Positions 12,501-19,709 of a DNA stretch of 20,249 bases are shown one piece after another. The DNA is from JBBRLG01 sp038231495 (GTDB lineage Bacteria; Planctomycetota; Planctomycetia; Gemmatales; Gemmataceae). Location of the stretch: NCBI GenBank assembly GCA_038231495.1, contig JBBRLG010000054.1, positions 1-20,249 of the forward strand. The letters run 5' to 3'. The first letter of the stretch is position 1; each line of letters starts with the position of its first letter. The notes beneath the pieces were generated by a model. The model saw only the letters and a program-made list of their open reading frames with translations. It was not told the DNA's origin and did no database searches. The translations under genes and the position numbers were made by a program.

Positions 12501-13175
12501 GAAGTACGGGCCGACAATTCGGATGTCGGCGTCGGGGTTCTGCGACCAGACGAGACGGACGCTTTGGCGGAACGGCCCGATTTCCATGCCGCCGGTCGGC
12601 GTTTCGGGCACGAGGAACACCACGGCGAGTTGTCGCTTAAACGCTTGGGGGCGGCGGAAGAGTAACACCCCAGGGGCATCGGCACCCCCCGCGGTGGCGT
12701 CGGCCTTGTTGGCCTGCCATGCCGGGGGGATTTGCGCCCGGTCCAGTACGAAGTCGGCATTCTCCATCGCCCGTTCGACCGCGTCCAGGGTCAAGTCGTA
12801 CCAGTAGCCCATGCCGGATTTCAGCGGGTGCGGCACGGTGACGATCAAACATTCCACCTTGTACCCGCCGTCCTTCGCGAACTTGTCGGGCCACTTGTAA
12901 ATGTCGGGTGATTTGTCCTCCAGCCCGAAGAAGAAGCGGTAGACGGGTGCCAAAGGGCGGTCGCCCTTGGCCTTGGGTTCCGGGTTGAAGTAACGGCCGA
13001 CCGTCTCCAGCACGGACGCCGCTTCCTCCGGCTTCCCGGCCGGGTTCTTGCCGGCGGGTTTGTTGGCGTCGCCGCCGTCCGCGGGCGTAGAGCCTTTGCC
13101 CTGAAACAAGAGGGCGGCCAGGACGGCGACCACGGCGGCGCCGGCGACGAGGGGGGTCGAGTTGTTGCGGAACAT
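9588..13175 (-). CDS. Large membrane protein with receptor-like soluble domain
   Basis: A 1195-residue protein with no named family recognised. An N-terminal anchor (residues about 8-24, TPLVAGAAVVAVLAALLF) is followed by some 580 soluble, presumably exported residues. These contain alternating strands and helices such as RYVGLMATDPRDKILLATLI and DVRLFTTGGDMLMAHPDF, reminiscent of type 1 periplasmic-binding (receptor family) domains. From about residue 610 there are roughly seven membrane segments (first WLCCLVVLSAAVCWLLF), a soluble insert at about 930-1080, and three more near the C-terminus. The ATG at 13175 is preferred over the 134-residue upstream extension, because it begins the anchor and a good promoter lies 70 bases behind it. 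It is transcribed alone. A sensory or transport role is possible but unproven. Confidence 0.8.
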   Translation of the reverse strand: MFRNNSTPLVAGAAVVAVLAALLFQGKGSTPADGGDANKPAGKNPAGKPEEAASVLETVGRYFNPEPKAKGDRPLAPVYRFFFGLEDKSPDIYKWPDKFAKDGGYKVECLIVTVPHPLKSGMGYWYDLTLDAVERAMENADFVLDRAQIPPAWQANKADATAGGADAPGVLLFRRPQAFKRQLAVVFLVPETPTGGMEIGPFRQSVRLVWSQNPDADIRIVGPYFSGSQESLMLALEHAIADHETLPPSPLPRLTFKIRNGSATAVNSGLFYTLLERAEIDYGATVLPDEVMLQCLYNYLDNPSDPVRGKPLPKVAILRESDTSYGQNVSRMCGTNCAEPAKPIQKVIEIPFPIHISGLQSAHTKELQDKLARLGLPRTSGGIPIPQEEGEKEGAVRRAIPSQSPLTTAAVNDMTIKNILAAIARERVRYVGLMATDPRDKILLATLIRENCPDVRLFTTGGDMLMAHPDFNAAMRGMIVASSYPLDAEPQSFGRAADNRRILFANQSFQGCFNAVLAHFADAQGVQSATSPGDRMLGYDAVQPGPANHGKYYRPTVWISAIGQNSTVVPVYQFSGPQLAEDLEHANLYQRKPPATTAYEPEPQKPFARRFSTYWLCCLVVLSAAVCWLLFRYLDGATGGAAAGRVPGPFVQRLCLAAGAFVLAGLYGWCLGLARLARGAAVEGESLTWIARWPDVVNVLVVVVCWAMLAVVAVCFVKGCLVAPWLAFTRNPIRPVGKKAWVMASLPGALQSLLFLAVAYAAIALVQSESDSHWTGQDNDTLYFERVTHPITGLSPLLPALLLGASFIGWCFFVHKEYYLLARCDVRNPFDGACAADQPYDALSGLGANLRQQVRWFGLPVQRHDWLRGNAHLVVTVLAGILILAAFGQVLDRRLPTLESATFDGCVYSGFLVAALLIGHTLGHFYFTWRRLKAVLHDTAWLPLGPAFLRLPAKVKQTFDRALYAQRPGRDAERFIEEQRQLLVAKLPAVATELGNRFPVLAGLDGPLAQFQNLKSAEPGFLKCLRILRPVWDSRPLAERYGPTAPADTDKTVTPPAGDWLKMAEDYLAIEITFYLSQFFVHLRNLLNALTIGALLLLLTVSLYPFQPQGLLLVCVVVLLSAVAGVAVWVLVGINRDEVMSHLAGNTPNKFTPDVNFLREIVQYVVPVLGLVMIQFPAVGSFVRSLVEPLLRVIR

Positions 13176-13243
13176 GGGCCTGAGTCCTGGGCGCGGGCGA
13201 ACCCGCGGTGAATTCACCCCAAAGGCGGGATGAATTGTGCGCC

Positions 13244-13272
13244 ACTGTAGCGGCCCGCTGGGCAGACTGCAA
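13244..13272 (-). promoter_or_regulatory. Promoter of the large membrane-protein gene
   Basis: On the minus strand TTGCAG (13272-13267), a 17-base spacer and TACAGT (13249-13244). The same hexamer style appears in the promoter at 7258. Predicted start is about 60 bases before the ATG at 13175. Confidence 0.6.
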
Positions 13273-13333
13273 ATGGATTCTGGTTTGTGACGAAACCGCA
13301 AGGTGAGAAATCGACTCGTGCCGTCCTTTATTC

Positions 13334-13363
13334 TTGACGCTTTCTGCACGGACGGCGTAGAAT
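13334..13363 (+). promoter_or_regulatory. Promoter of the DUF3775/HEPN genes
   Basis: TTGACG (13334-13339), an 18-base spacer and TAGAAT (13358-13363), each hexamer one base from consensus. It is divergent from the promoter at 13244-13272 and lies about 45 bases before the ATG at 13409. Confidence 0.65.
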
Positions 13364-13408
13364 CGTGAATACCCCGCGGTGAGGCTGTTGGCCAGAAGGC
13401 AGGGTAAG

Positions 13409-13828
13409 ATGAAACTTTCCGAAGCTGCAAACCGAGTGATCGACCTGGCTCGCGAGGTTCGCGCGTACTATACCATCGAACTTCCGAAACGGCATCCCAA
13501 TTACCCCCTGGTTGGTTTGGACGACGAGAGTGTGCCGCCGCCGCCCGAGGAAAAGGAACTGCGGCGTTTCCTTGCAACGCTGTCGGACGAGCAGATTTAT
13601 CAACTGCTCGTGATCATGTATCTTGGCCGTAGCGATTTTGGCACGGACGACCTGGCCGAGAATTACGAGGCCTGGGACGCTTTCGCCGACCGTGAACAGG
13701 CAACGTCCCAGATGATGGACAAGGCACCCCTGGCCGACCATCTGTCGGACGGCTTGGAGGAGCTGCGCAAGCATAAGATCGACGTGGACAAGATGCCGCT
13801 GAAGAAAGTCAAGGCACGCAAGAAGTAA
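13409..13828 (+). CDS. DUF3775-like protein
   Basis: A 139-residue acidic protein. The central LRRFLATLSDEQIYQLLVIMYLGRSDF, followed by a stretch with WDAF and a helical DHLSDGLEEL end, matches DUF3775 (L..I..L...E...LVALMWLGRGDF in the family). The lysine-rich tail KMPLKKVKARKK is probably disordered. The ATG at 13409 begins the helix LSEAANRVIDLAREV and follows AGGGTAAG; the frame is open to 13379 but without support. Biochemical role unknown. It is followed after 30 bases by the HEPN gene and probably cotranscribed with it. Confidence 0.75.
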   Translation: MKLSEAANRVIDLAREVRAYYTIELPKRHPNYPLVGLDDESVPPPPEEKELRRFLATLSDEQIYQLLVIMYLGRSDFGTDDLAENYEAWDAFADREQATSQMMDKAPLADHLSDGLEELRKHKIDVDKMPLKKVKARKK

Positions 13829-13858
13829 TGCCGGATCGGTGGCCTTGGGGGGTCTTCA

Positions 13859-14431
13859 GTGGCATCAAACGCCTATACGGGGTATCTCCTTCCCCTTCTC
13901 CGGGATGCCGACCACTTATACGAAATCGCGGGTCAACTCCCGGCCGGCATTCCTGGGCGACCGCGCCGCGTGGCGGCTTTGAATCGCGCGGTAATTGTAA
14001 CGTGCGCGTCCGCCTGGGAAGCGTACATCGAAGAACTCGTACGGGAATCGCTGACCGCGCTCCGCCCGGCGGCCCCGCCTCTTGGCCTTTGGCCCGCACT
14101 CAATGCCTCCGTGCGCGGGCAGTTGGGGCGGTTTAATAACCCAAACACCGAAAACATTCGGCTCCTGATCTCCGACGCAATCGGGCTGCAGGACATTCAA
14201 ACGACCTGGGCTTGGCAGAATTGCACTTCGGCCCAGGCGGTCCAGCGCTTGGCCGATGCCATGACCCAGCGCCATCAGATCGCCCACGGCGTTAATCCGC
14301 GACCGGTTGTCACTACCTTCTATTCAAGCCAGCTGCCCGATTTCTTTCGCAAGCTGGCTCGCTGCACGGATCGTGGTGTCCGAGATCATTTTGAAAACGT
14401 GCTTGGCATCCTCAATCCTTGGCCGCCTTGA
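13859..14431 (+). CDS. HEPN-domain protein (RiboL-PSP-HEPN-like)
   Basis: A 190-residue, mainly helical protein. Residues AVIVTCASAWEAYIEELVRESL (about 44-65) form the first conserved helix of large HEPN domains. R138 and H143 in QRHQIAHG supply the Rx4H motif that forms the RNase active site in HEPN dimers. The pattern fits the RiboL-PSP-HEPN group (Maelstrom-like bacterial HEPN), often linked to TA or phage-defence ribonucleases. The GTG start at 13859 follows a G-run. Ribonuclease activity is predicted from the intact motif. The DUF3775 neighbour may be a partner or regulator. Confidence 0.78.
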   Translation: MASNAYTGYLLPLLRDADHLYEIAGQLPAGIPGRPRRVAALNRAVIVTCASAWEAYIEELVRESLTALRPAAPPLGLWPALNASVRGQLGRFNNPNTENIRLLISDAIGLQDIQTTWAWQNCTSAQAVQRLADAMTQRHQIAHGVNPRPVVTTFYSSQLPDFFRKLARCTDRGVRDHFENVLGILNPWPP

Positions 14432-14461
14432 ATCCTTGGGGCCGAAAAGGAGGCATAACGA

Positions 14462-14491
14462 TTAACAATGTACTCCGAACCAGGCTAGAAT
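14462..14491 (+). promoter_or_regulatory. Promoter of the DUF4058 gene
   Basis: TTAACA (14462-14467), an 18-base spacer and TAGAAT (14486-14491), then a GGAG Shine-Dalgarno and ATG at 14514, so the predicted leader is very short. Confidence 0.5.
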
Positions 14492-14513
14492 GCGATACAA
14501 GGAGATTCTACTC

Positions 14514-15203
14514 ATGCCGCTTCTCGACCATTTCCGTCCGCCGCTCGACGACATGCGCCATTGGGAAAGCTTTCACGCGACCTGGCCCGTGATGATGGTT
14601 TCGCTGCTACGCCGCAAGCTGCCCCGCGGCTATTTCGCCGAGCCGCGGGTCCATACGGGAGCGAGTGCCGAAATCGACGTGGCGACTTTCGAGAACGAAG
14701 GTCAGGGTGTTTGGGTGCCACCGCGACCGACACGCGCCTTCGCTACCGATCTGCCGGCCCAGGACAATTATGAGGTGCGGGTCTACGACGAGAAACGTCA
14801 TTGCCGTCTCGTGGCCGCGGTCGAGATCGTCAGCCCGGCAAACAAGGACCGCCCGGAGCATCGACGGGCGTTCGTGTCGAAGTGCGTCGCGTTGCTCCGG
14901 GAGCGCGTCTCGGTCGTCATCGTCGATGTGGTGACGACACGCACCCCGAATCTTTACGGGGAATTGCTCGACCTGATCGGGCAGGCCGATCCGGGGCTGA
15001 ATCCTGAACCGCCGCCGCTTTATGCCGCCGCGTGCCGCCTGACGAAACGGCAAGACGAATGGTTGTTGGAGGCGTGGCTGCACACTCTGGGGCTTGGGCG
15101 ACCACTGCCGACGGTGCCGCTTTGGCTCGCCGACGACCTGGCCGTGCCGCTCGAACTGGACGAGAGTTATGAGCAGAGTTGCAACATCCTAAACATCCCT
15201 TGA
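14514..15203 (+). CDS. DUF4058 family protein
   Basis: A 229-residue DUF4058 protein, a family expanded in planctomycetes and cyanobacteria. Typical marks are MPLLDHFRPPLDDMRHWESFHATWP at the start, LPRGYFAEPRVHTG, and the core YEVRVYD then RLVAAVEIVSPANKDRPEHRRAFVSKCVALLRERVSVVIVDVV. The VEIVSPxNK segment resembles the E-x-K active strand of PD-(D/E)XK nucleases. That relation is an inference and no activity is known. The ATG at 14514 with AGGAG is preferred over the in-frame ATG at 14490. The Tat-protein gene follows after 23 bases. Confidence 0.85.
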   Translation: MPLLDHFRPPLDDMRHWESFHATWPVMMVSLLRRKLPRGYFAEPRVHTGASAEIDVATFENEGQGVWVPPRPTRAFATDLPAQDNYEVRVYDEKRHCRLVAAVEIVSPANKDRPEHRRAFVSKCVALLRERVSVVIVDVVTTRTPNLYGELLDLIGQADPGLNPEPPPLYAAACRLTKRQDEWLLEAWLHTLGLGRPLPTVPLWLADDLAVPLELDESYEQSCNILNIP

Positions 15204-15226
15204 ACGTTGACCGGAGCAAGCAACCC

Positions 15227-16552
15227 ATGCGCTCGTTCCCTACCGCGGCTGACCGGCGCACCTTCTTGCAGACCGCCGCGGGCCTCTGTTTGACAACCAC
15301 CCTGGCCGCCGCCGAACACCCACGCAGCCAACCGCCGCCGCGGGGCGACAAGCCGGCTCGCAAGCTCGCCATCGTCACCACCGCCTATTACTACCTGTCA
15401 CACGCCTATCACGTCGGCGGTCGCTTTCTTAACGGCTACCTGCGCGACGGCAAGATGCACTACCCCGACTTCGGTATCGCCGGCATGTTCGTCGAACAGC
15501 AGAAGGACGGCGACTTGAGCAAGGAGCTTGCCAAGAAACACGGCTTCGCGCTCTACCCCGACGTGGCCGGGGCACTGACGCTCGGCGGCGATAAGCTCGC
15601 GGTGGACGCCGTGCTGCTCATCGGCGAACACGGCGACTACCCGCTCAACGACAAGCAGCAGAAACTCTACCCGCGCTACGAACTGTTTCAAAAGGTCGTC
15701 GAGGTGTTCAAGAAGAGCGACAAGACGGTGCCGGTCTTCTGCGACAAGCACCTCTCCTACGACCGGGCCAAGGCGCGGACGATGGAAGAGACGGCCCGCA
15801 AAATGAACATCCCCCTGATGGCCGGGTCGAGCCTGCCGATCACCTGGCGTCGGCCGGAACTGGAATTGCCGCTCGGCGTGGGCATCAAGGAAGCTCTCGT
15901 CGCGTCGCGCGGCGAAATCGAAATCTACGGCTTTCACGCCCTGGAATCGTTGCAGTGCATGGTCGAGCGCCGCAGGAAGAACGGCCAACAGGGCATCAAG
16001 GCGGTGACGTGTTTGGAGGGCGACGCGGTGTGGCAGGCGGGCGACGACGGCGTGTGGTCGTGGGACTTGTTGGAAGAGGCGCTGGCCCGCAGCCCGTCGC
16101 GCAACGTCGGCGACGTGCGCGACAATTGCCGTCAGTTCGTGCCGCCGCCGAATCGGCCGACGTTTCCCAAAGGGCCGGTCGCGTTCGTCGTCGAGTACCG
16201 CGACGGCCTCAAGGCGACGGCGCTCTTGTTAAATGGTCACGTTGACGACACGACTTTCGCGGCACGGCTGGCGGACAAGCAAGCACCTGTATCGACGCTG
16301 TTCCAATTGCCGCCGCCGCCGGGGGCCGCGTTCCTGGAGGCGTTGACGGTCAAGATCGAGGATTTTTTCGCGACCGGCAAACCGCCGTATCCGGTCGAGC
16401 GCACGCTGTTGACGGGCGGCGTCCTCGATGTAGGGCTGGAATCGCGCGTCCAGAAGGGCAAGCGGCTGGAGACGCCGGATTTGGAGGTGGAATACGACCC
16501 ACCGAAGGATTCGGGATTCCTGCGCGGGAGTTATGAGAGGAACGAAGATTAA
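15227..16552 (+). CDS. Tat-signal protein of unknown function
   Basis: A 441-residue protein with a twin-arginine signal (R10-R11 in DRRTFLQTAAG, then LCLTTTLAAA), so it is predicted to be exported folded across the cytoplasmic membrane. The body begins KLAIVTTAYYYLSHAYHVGGRF and has a Rossmann-like pattern: VDAVLLIGEHGDYP, then KTVPVFCDKHLSYD, then IPLMAGSSLPITWR. This resembles planctomycete secreted proteins related to the oxidoreductase/dehydrogenase fold, but no cofactor motif is clear. The ATG at 15227 is chosen as it places the signal correctly. It may be cotranscribed with DUF4058. A long palindrome lies ten bases after its stop. Confidence 0.8.
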   Translation: MRSFPTAADRRTFLQTAAGLCLTTTLAAAEHPRSQPPPRGDKPARKLAIVTTAYYYLSHAYHVGGRFLNGYLRDGKMHYPDFGIAGMFVEQQKDGDLSKELAKKHGFALYPDVAGALTLGGDKLAVDAVLLIGEHGDYPLNDKQQKLYPRYELFQKVVEVFKKSDKTVPVFCDKHLSYDRAKARTMEETARKMNIPLMAGSSLPITWRRPELELPLGVGIKEALVASRGEIEIYGFHALESLQCMVERRRKNGQQGIKAVTCLEGDAVWQAGDDGVWSWDLLEEALARSPSRNVGDVRDNCRQFVPPPNRPTFPKGPVAFVVEYRDGLKATALLLNGHVDDTTFAARLADKQAPVSTLFQLPPPPGAAFLEALTVKIEDFFATGKPPYPVERTLLTGGVLDVGLESRVQKGKRLETPDLEVEYDPPKDSGFLRGSYERNED

Positions 16553-16561
16553 CGTACCCGT

Positions 16562-16599
16562 TTGCCGCTTGCGGCTGAGCGCTCAGCCGCAAGCGGCAA
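16562..16599. terminator. Perfect 38-bp palindrome between convergent genes
   Basis: TTGCCGCTTGCGGCTGAGC is followed at once by its exact reverse complement (16581-16599). It fits between the stop of the Tat-protein gene (16552) and the stop of the minus-strand zinc-ribbon gene (16605), so it can act as a bidirectional terminator, although no U-tract follows. A near-identical hairpin recurs at 18405-18446, which suggests a REP-like repeat. Confidence 0.7.
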
Positions 16600-16604
16600 T
16601 GCGT

Positions 16605-18011
16605 TTACTCCCGCTCGCGCAGCACCAACAACCCCAGGACAACAAGCGCCGCGCCAGCGGCCAGTGGAATCACGTCCACCCCGTACCGCGCGATGCCCGA
16701 AATACCCAGCCGTTCCGGCAAACCGAGTGCCGGCCCGACTGCCATGAGCAACGCTCCCGGCACCACCAAGAGGCTCACCCGACCGCCACGCCACATTGCC
16801 GACAACACCAGCAACGCCCCGGCGATTGCGACGTTAAACGTGTTGACCCAGCTGGTGAGGAAGGCCGGCACCAACGGCACCTGCAACGGCTGCGTACCTT
16901 TGTCGAGCATTTCCTTGATGACGTTGAGTGTGTTCAAGTCCGGTTGGTCGGTCAACTGCGTAAGCGCCTCGGTCGCGGACCGAAAGTTGGCCCGCGCCCA
17001 GAAAACACCGGCAACCAGCAAAAGTGCCCCCAGCAGAAACCGCAACTTCGGGCCGAACGGCGTGCCGAACCCTTGCAGCGACCGGCCCCGCGGCCGCGGC
17101 GCGGCGACAGCGGCCTTCAGCGCCAGCATCGTCTTGACCGAGCGGTGTGGGGCGACACCCTTCGCGCCCGGCGGCGGCGCGGACTGCTTGAATTCGGCGG
17201 CCTGCTCGACCATCGCAGCGGCGAGGTCCTCCGATTGACGCCGGGCGGCGCCGGCTTCCATGCCCCGCGCCTTCAGGCCTTTTTCCTCGACCTTTTGCAG
17301 CATGCGCCGCTCGCGAGCCACACGCCGGGCCTTTTGCTTCGCCGCGATCCACGCCAGCAGCGGCTCGCGCCACCCGGCGAATTTGGGCCGCGACTTGCCC
17401 TTGCCCGCCTCCTGCCACCAGCGGCGCGCGGCAACCTTGGCCTCGAAGCCGAACAGCGCCTCGAAAAACTCCTCCCAGCGGTCGCCGCTATACCGGCAAA
17501 CGAACTGCTGCACCGCATCCTCGCTCACCCCCTTGAGCCGCAGTTGCCGCAGCAGCTTTTCCGCCGCCGCGACCGACGCGGTTCGTTCGTTTTCAACCCG
17601 GCCGTCGAGGCCGTAATGCAGTCCGCACGCCAGGCCGACGGCCGCGGGTGGTTGCGGGTCGTCTTGCTCCGTCGTCTCGCCTGGTGGCGAGTGGGCGACA
17701 CGCGGGGTCGAAGTCGTGGGTAAGTCGGCGGTAACGTCGGCGGCCGGCGGCGGCTTGTGCGGCAACTTCGGCACGGGTTTGGTGGCCGGCAGGGCGGCAC
17801 TCACGGCGGCGCTCAGGGCTGTGACGATGGGGGCCATATCCGGGTCGTCCGGCACCTTCAACCCGAAAGCCTTCAGGCAAGCGGGGCACTTGGGCTTGAA
17901 CGACCCCGGTTTGGCACCCTTAATGTTGATGACGTGCCGGCAGTAGGGGCAAGGGAACGCTATCGGGATTCTCCGCGCATCGGGTGCCAGGTTTACGAAT
18001 GGTATCGGCAA
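16605..18011 (-). CDS. Zinc-ribbon membrane protein of unknown function
   Basis: A 468-residue protein. An N-terminal zinc ribbon (C21/C24 in CPYCRHVI and C42/C45 in CPACLKAF) is followed by a Pro/Ala-rich linker to about residue 120, a charged helical region (WEEFFEALFGFEAKVAARRWW; KARRVARERRMLQKVEEKG), and about four membrane segments in the last 150 residues (GALLLVAGVFWA near 317; others near 397, 420 and 455). The layout is common in Gemmata-type genomes but has no named function. An in-frame TGA is directly upstream, so the start is the TTG at 18011; no good Shine-Dalgarno is close, GGAGG being 15 bases away. Palindromes flank the gene. Confidence 0.7.
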   Translation of the reverse strand: MPIPFVNLAPDARRIPIAFPCPYCRHVINIKGAKPGSFKPKCPACLKAFGLKVPDDPDMAPIVTALSAAVSAALPATKPVPKLPHKPPPAADVTADLPTTSTPRVAHSPPGETTEQDDPQPPAAVGLACGLHYGLDGRVENERTASVAAAEKLLRQLRLKGVSEDAVQQFVCRYSGDRWEEFFEALFGFEAKVAARRWWQEAGKGKSRPKFAGWREPLLAWIAAKQKARRVARERRMLQKVEEKGLKARGMEAGAARRQSEDLAAAMVEQAAEFKQSAPPPGAKGVAPHRSVKTMLALKAAVAAPRPRGRSLQGFGTPFGPKLRFLLGALLLVAGVFWARANFRSATEALTQLTDQPDLNTLNVIKEMLDKGTQPLQVPLVPAFLTSWVNTFNVAIAGALLVLSAMWRGGRVSLLVVPGALLMAVGPALGLPERLGISGIARYGVDVIPLAAGAALVVLGLLVLRERE

Positions 18012-18055
18012 TCAGAACGGTTTGCACCTCCGCCGTCAAGCATCTTGTCGTCATT

Positions 18056-18378
18056 TTATTACCTCGGCACGAAAGTTCCGCACCCTCGTCTGGCGCTAAA
18101 GGGACCCTCGCCAAAGGGACCCTTGCCACCCACCCTCGCCAGTGTTTGCCACGCCTTTGGCAAGGGTCTATGAGCGCCGCTGCCTGCTCCTGGCGGTCGC
18201 TGCGTGCCAAAATCCCACCCTTGCCAAGATTGTTGCGCTTTGGCAAGGGTGGCAGGGTGTCCGCTGCCGCGCGGTCAAAGGGGACGCAAGCGGGAGCACG
18301 GTTGGTTAAACGTCGTGCTCCCCAAACAGCACGATTGGCAGAAGCCATTGCTACGGAACTTACATGCCGAGGTAATAA
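18056..18378. repeat. 323-bp element with inverted ends and internal hairpins
   Basis: The left end TTATTACCTCGGCACG then AAAGTTCCG (18056-18080) reappears in reverse at the right end as TTATTACCTCGGCATG then TAAGTTCCG (18378-18354). Inside are inverted GGCAAGGGT motifs: CACCCTTGCCAA (18216-18227) pairs with TTGGCAAGGGTG (18240-18251), and ACCCTTGCCA near 18118 pairs with TTGGCAAGGGT near 18158. No gene is seen. It looks like a MITE-like or structured element. No target duplication is recognised. Confidence 0.5.
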
Positions 18379-18404
18379 GGGAGAAAAAGGGGTCATGTGG
18401 TTTC

Positions 18405-18446
18405 GCCGCTTGCGGCTTAGCGCACGAGCGCTCAGCCGCAAGCGGC
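18405..18446. repeat. REP-like hairpin before larC
   Basis: GCCGCTTGCGGCTTAGCGC (18405-18423), a 4-base loop and GCGCTCAGCCGCAAGCGGC (18428-18446) form a 19-bp stem with one mismatch. It is nearly the same sequence as the palindrome at 16562. A TAGAAT box (18465-18470) follows, so the hairpin occupies the -35 region of a possible larC promoter. Confidence 0.65.
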
Positions 18447-18494
18447 AAAATACGGCCGGCGCGATAGAATCGTTCCCAAGAGGAGGACCGAACC

Positions 18495-19709
18495 GTGCGC
18501 GCACTGCATTTCGACTGTTTCAGCGGCATCAGCGGCGACATGACCGTCGCGGCGCTCATCGACGCCGGGGCCGACGCCGACGTGATTCGCCGCGGCATCG
18601 ACTCGCTCGGCCTAGAGATCAAATTCGAGGTCGCCAAAGTCCGCAAAGGCGGTTTCGCCGCCACCAAGATCGACTTCGACGTGCCCGAAGAACACGCCCA
18701 CCGCCATTTGCCGGACGTGGAGGCAATCATCGCCCGCGGCCAACTCAGCGACCGGCAGCGCGAACTGGCCCTGCGCATCTTCCGCAAACTTGCCGTGGCC
18801 GAGGCGACCGTTCACGGCATCGCACTCGACAAGGTCCACTTCCACGAAGTCGGCGCGCTCGACAGCATCGCCGACATCGTGGGGGCTGCCATCGGCTTCG
18901 ACCTGCTCGACCCGCAGCGCGTAACGTCGCGCTCCGTGCCGACCGGCAGCGGCACCGTCCAGTGCGCCCACGGCCTCATGCCGATCCCCGCACCGGCCAC
19001 CGCCGAGCTGCTCAAGGGCGTTCCGCTCGCCGCCACCGCGATCAAGGGCGAGTTGACCACGCCGACGGGCGCCGCCATTCTGACGAGCGTCGTGCAGGAA
19101 TGGACCGACCAGCCGGCTTTGACCATCGAGCGCATCGGCCACGGCGCCGGCCAGCGCGAGCTGCTCGAACAGCCGAACCTCTTGCGTGTTTTCGTTGGCA
19201 CCGTAGCGCAATCCGCGGCCGCCGATGACGAACAAGATGACGTGTGGGTGCTCGAAACGAACCTGGACGACGTGTCCGCCGAGGTTATCGGCTATTGTTT
19301 TGAACAACTGTTCGCCGCCGGGGCGCTGGACGTTTTCAGCACATGCGTTCAGATGAAAAAGAACCGGCCCGGCGTGTTGTTGAGCGTCCTGACCCCCGAG
19401 GCCGCCGTGCCGGCAGTGGAAACGATCCTGTTCCGCGAGACGGCGACGTTCGGCGTCCGCCGTTACAAGGTGCGACGGCGGAAACTGCGGCGCGAGCCGA
19501 TGACGGTGCAGACGCCGTGGGGGCCGGTCCTGGGCAAGCGCGGCTACCGGGCGGGCGGCCCGGAAGTGTTCGCGCCGGAATATGAGGACTGCGCCCGCGT
19601 CGCCCGGTTGCACGGAATCGCTTTACGCACGATCTTTGATGCCGTAAAACAGGCGTACGCAATGGAAACGAACCGCATTCACCTGCCGATGAAAGGGATC
19701 GCACCATGA
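18495..19709 (+). CDS. larC: LarC, nickel insertion protein (pincer cofactor synthesis)
   Basis: LarC inserts nickel into the pyridinium-bis-thiocarboxylate mononucleotide made by LarB and LarE, in a CTP-dependent reaction, to finish the nickel-pincer cofactor of lactate racemase LarA and its relatives. The 404-residue length and motifs fit: ALHFDCFSGISGDMTVAAL at the start, VHFHEVGALDSIADIVGA near residue 115, GTVQCAHGLMPIPAPAT, LTTPTGAAIL, VLETNLDDVSAEVIGYC, and FSTCVQMKKNRPG. It is one uninterrupted frame, unlike the frameshift-split larC1/larC2 of lactobacilli. The GTG start at 18495 has GAGGAGG 8 bases upstream. No larA, larB or larE is in the window. Its stop overlaps the next ATG. Confidence 0.92.
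   Translation: MRALHFDCFSGISGDMTVAALIDAGADADVIRRGIDSLGLEIKFEVAKVRKGGFAATKIDFDVPEEHAHRHLPDVEAIIARGQLSDRQRELALRIFRKLAVAEATVHGIALDKVHFHEVGALDSIADIVGAAIGFDLLDPQRVTSRSVPTGSGTVQCAHGLMPIPAPATAELLKGVPLAATAIKGELTTPTGAAILTSVVQEWTDQPALTIERIGHGAGQRELLEQPNLLRVFVGTVAQSAAADDEQDDVWVLETNLDDVSAEVIGYCFEQLFAAGALDVFSTCVQMKKNRPGVLLSVLTPEAAVPAVETILFRETATFGVRRYKVRRRKLRREPMTVQTPWGPVLGKRGYRAGGPEVFAPEYEDCARVARLHGIALRTIFDAVKQAYAMETNRIHLPMKGIAP

Noticed and set aside
13176..13577. 134-residue N-terminal extension of the large membrane protein
   Set aside because: It would run through the promoter region and lacks family-like sequence; the ATG at 13175 begins a clear membrane anchor.
18612..19613. 333-residue minus-strand open frame
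   Set aside because: Antisense shadow of larC, whose motifs are unmistakable.
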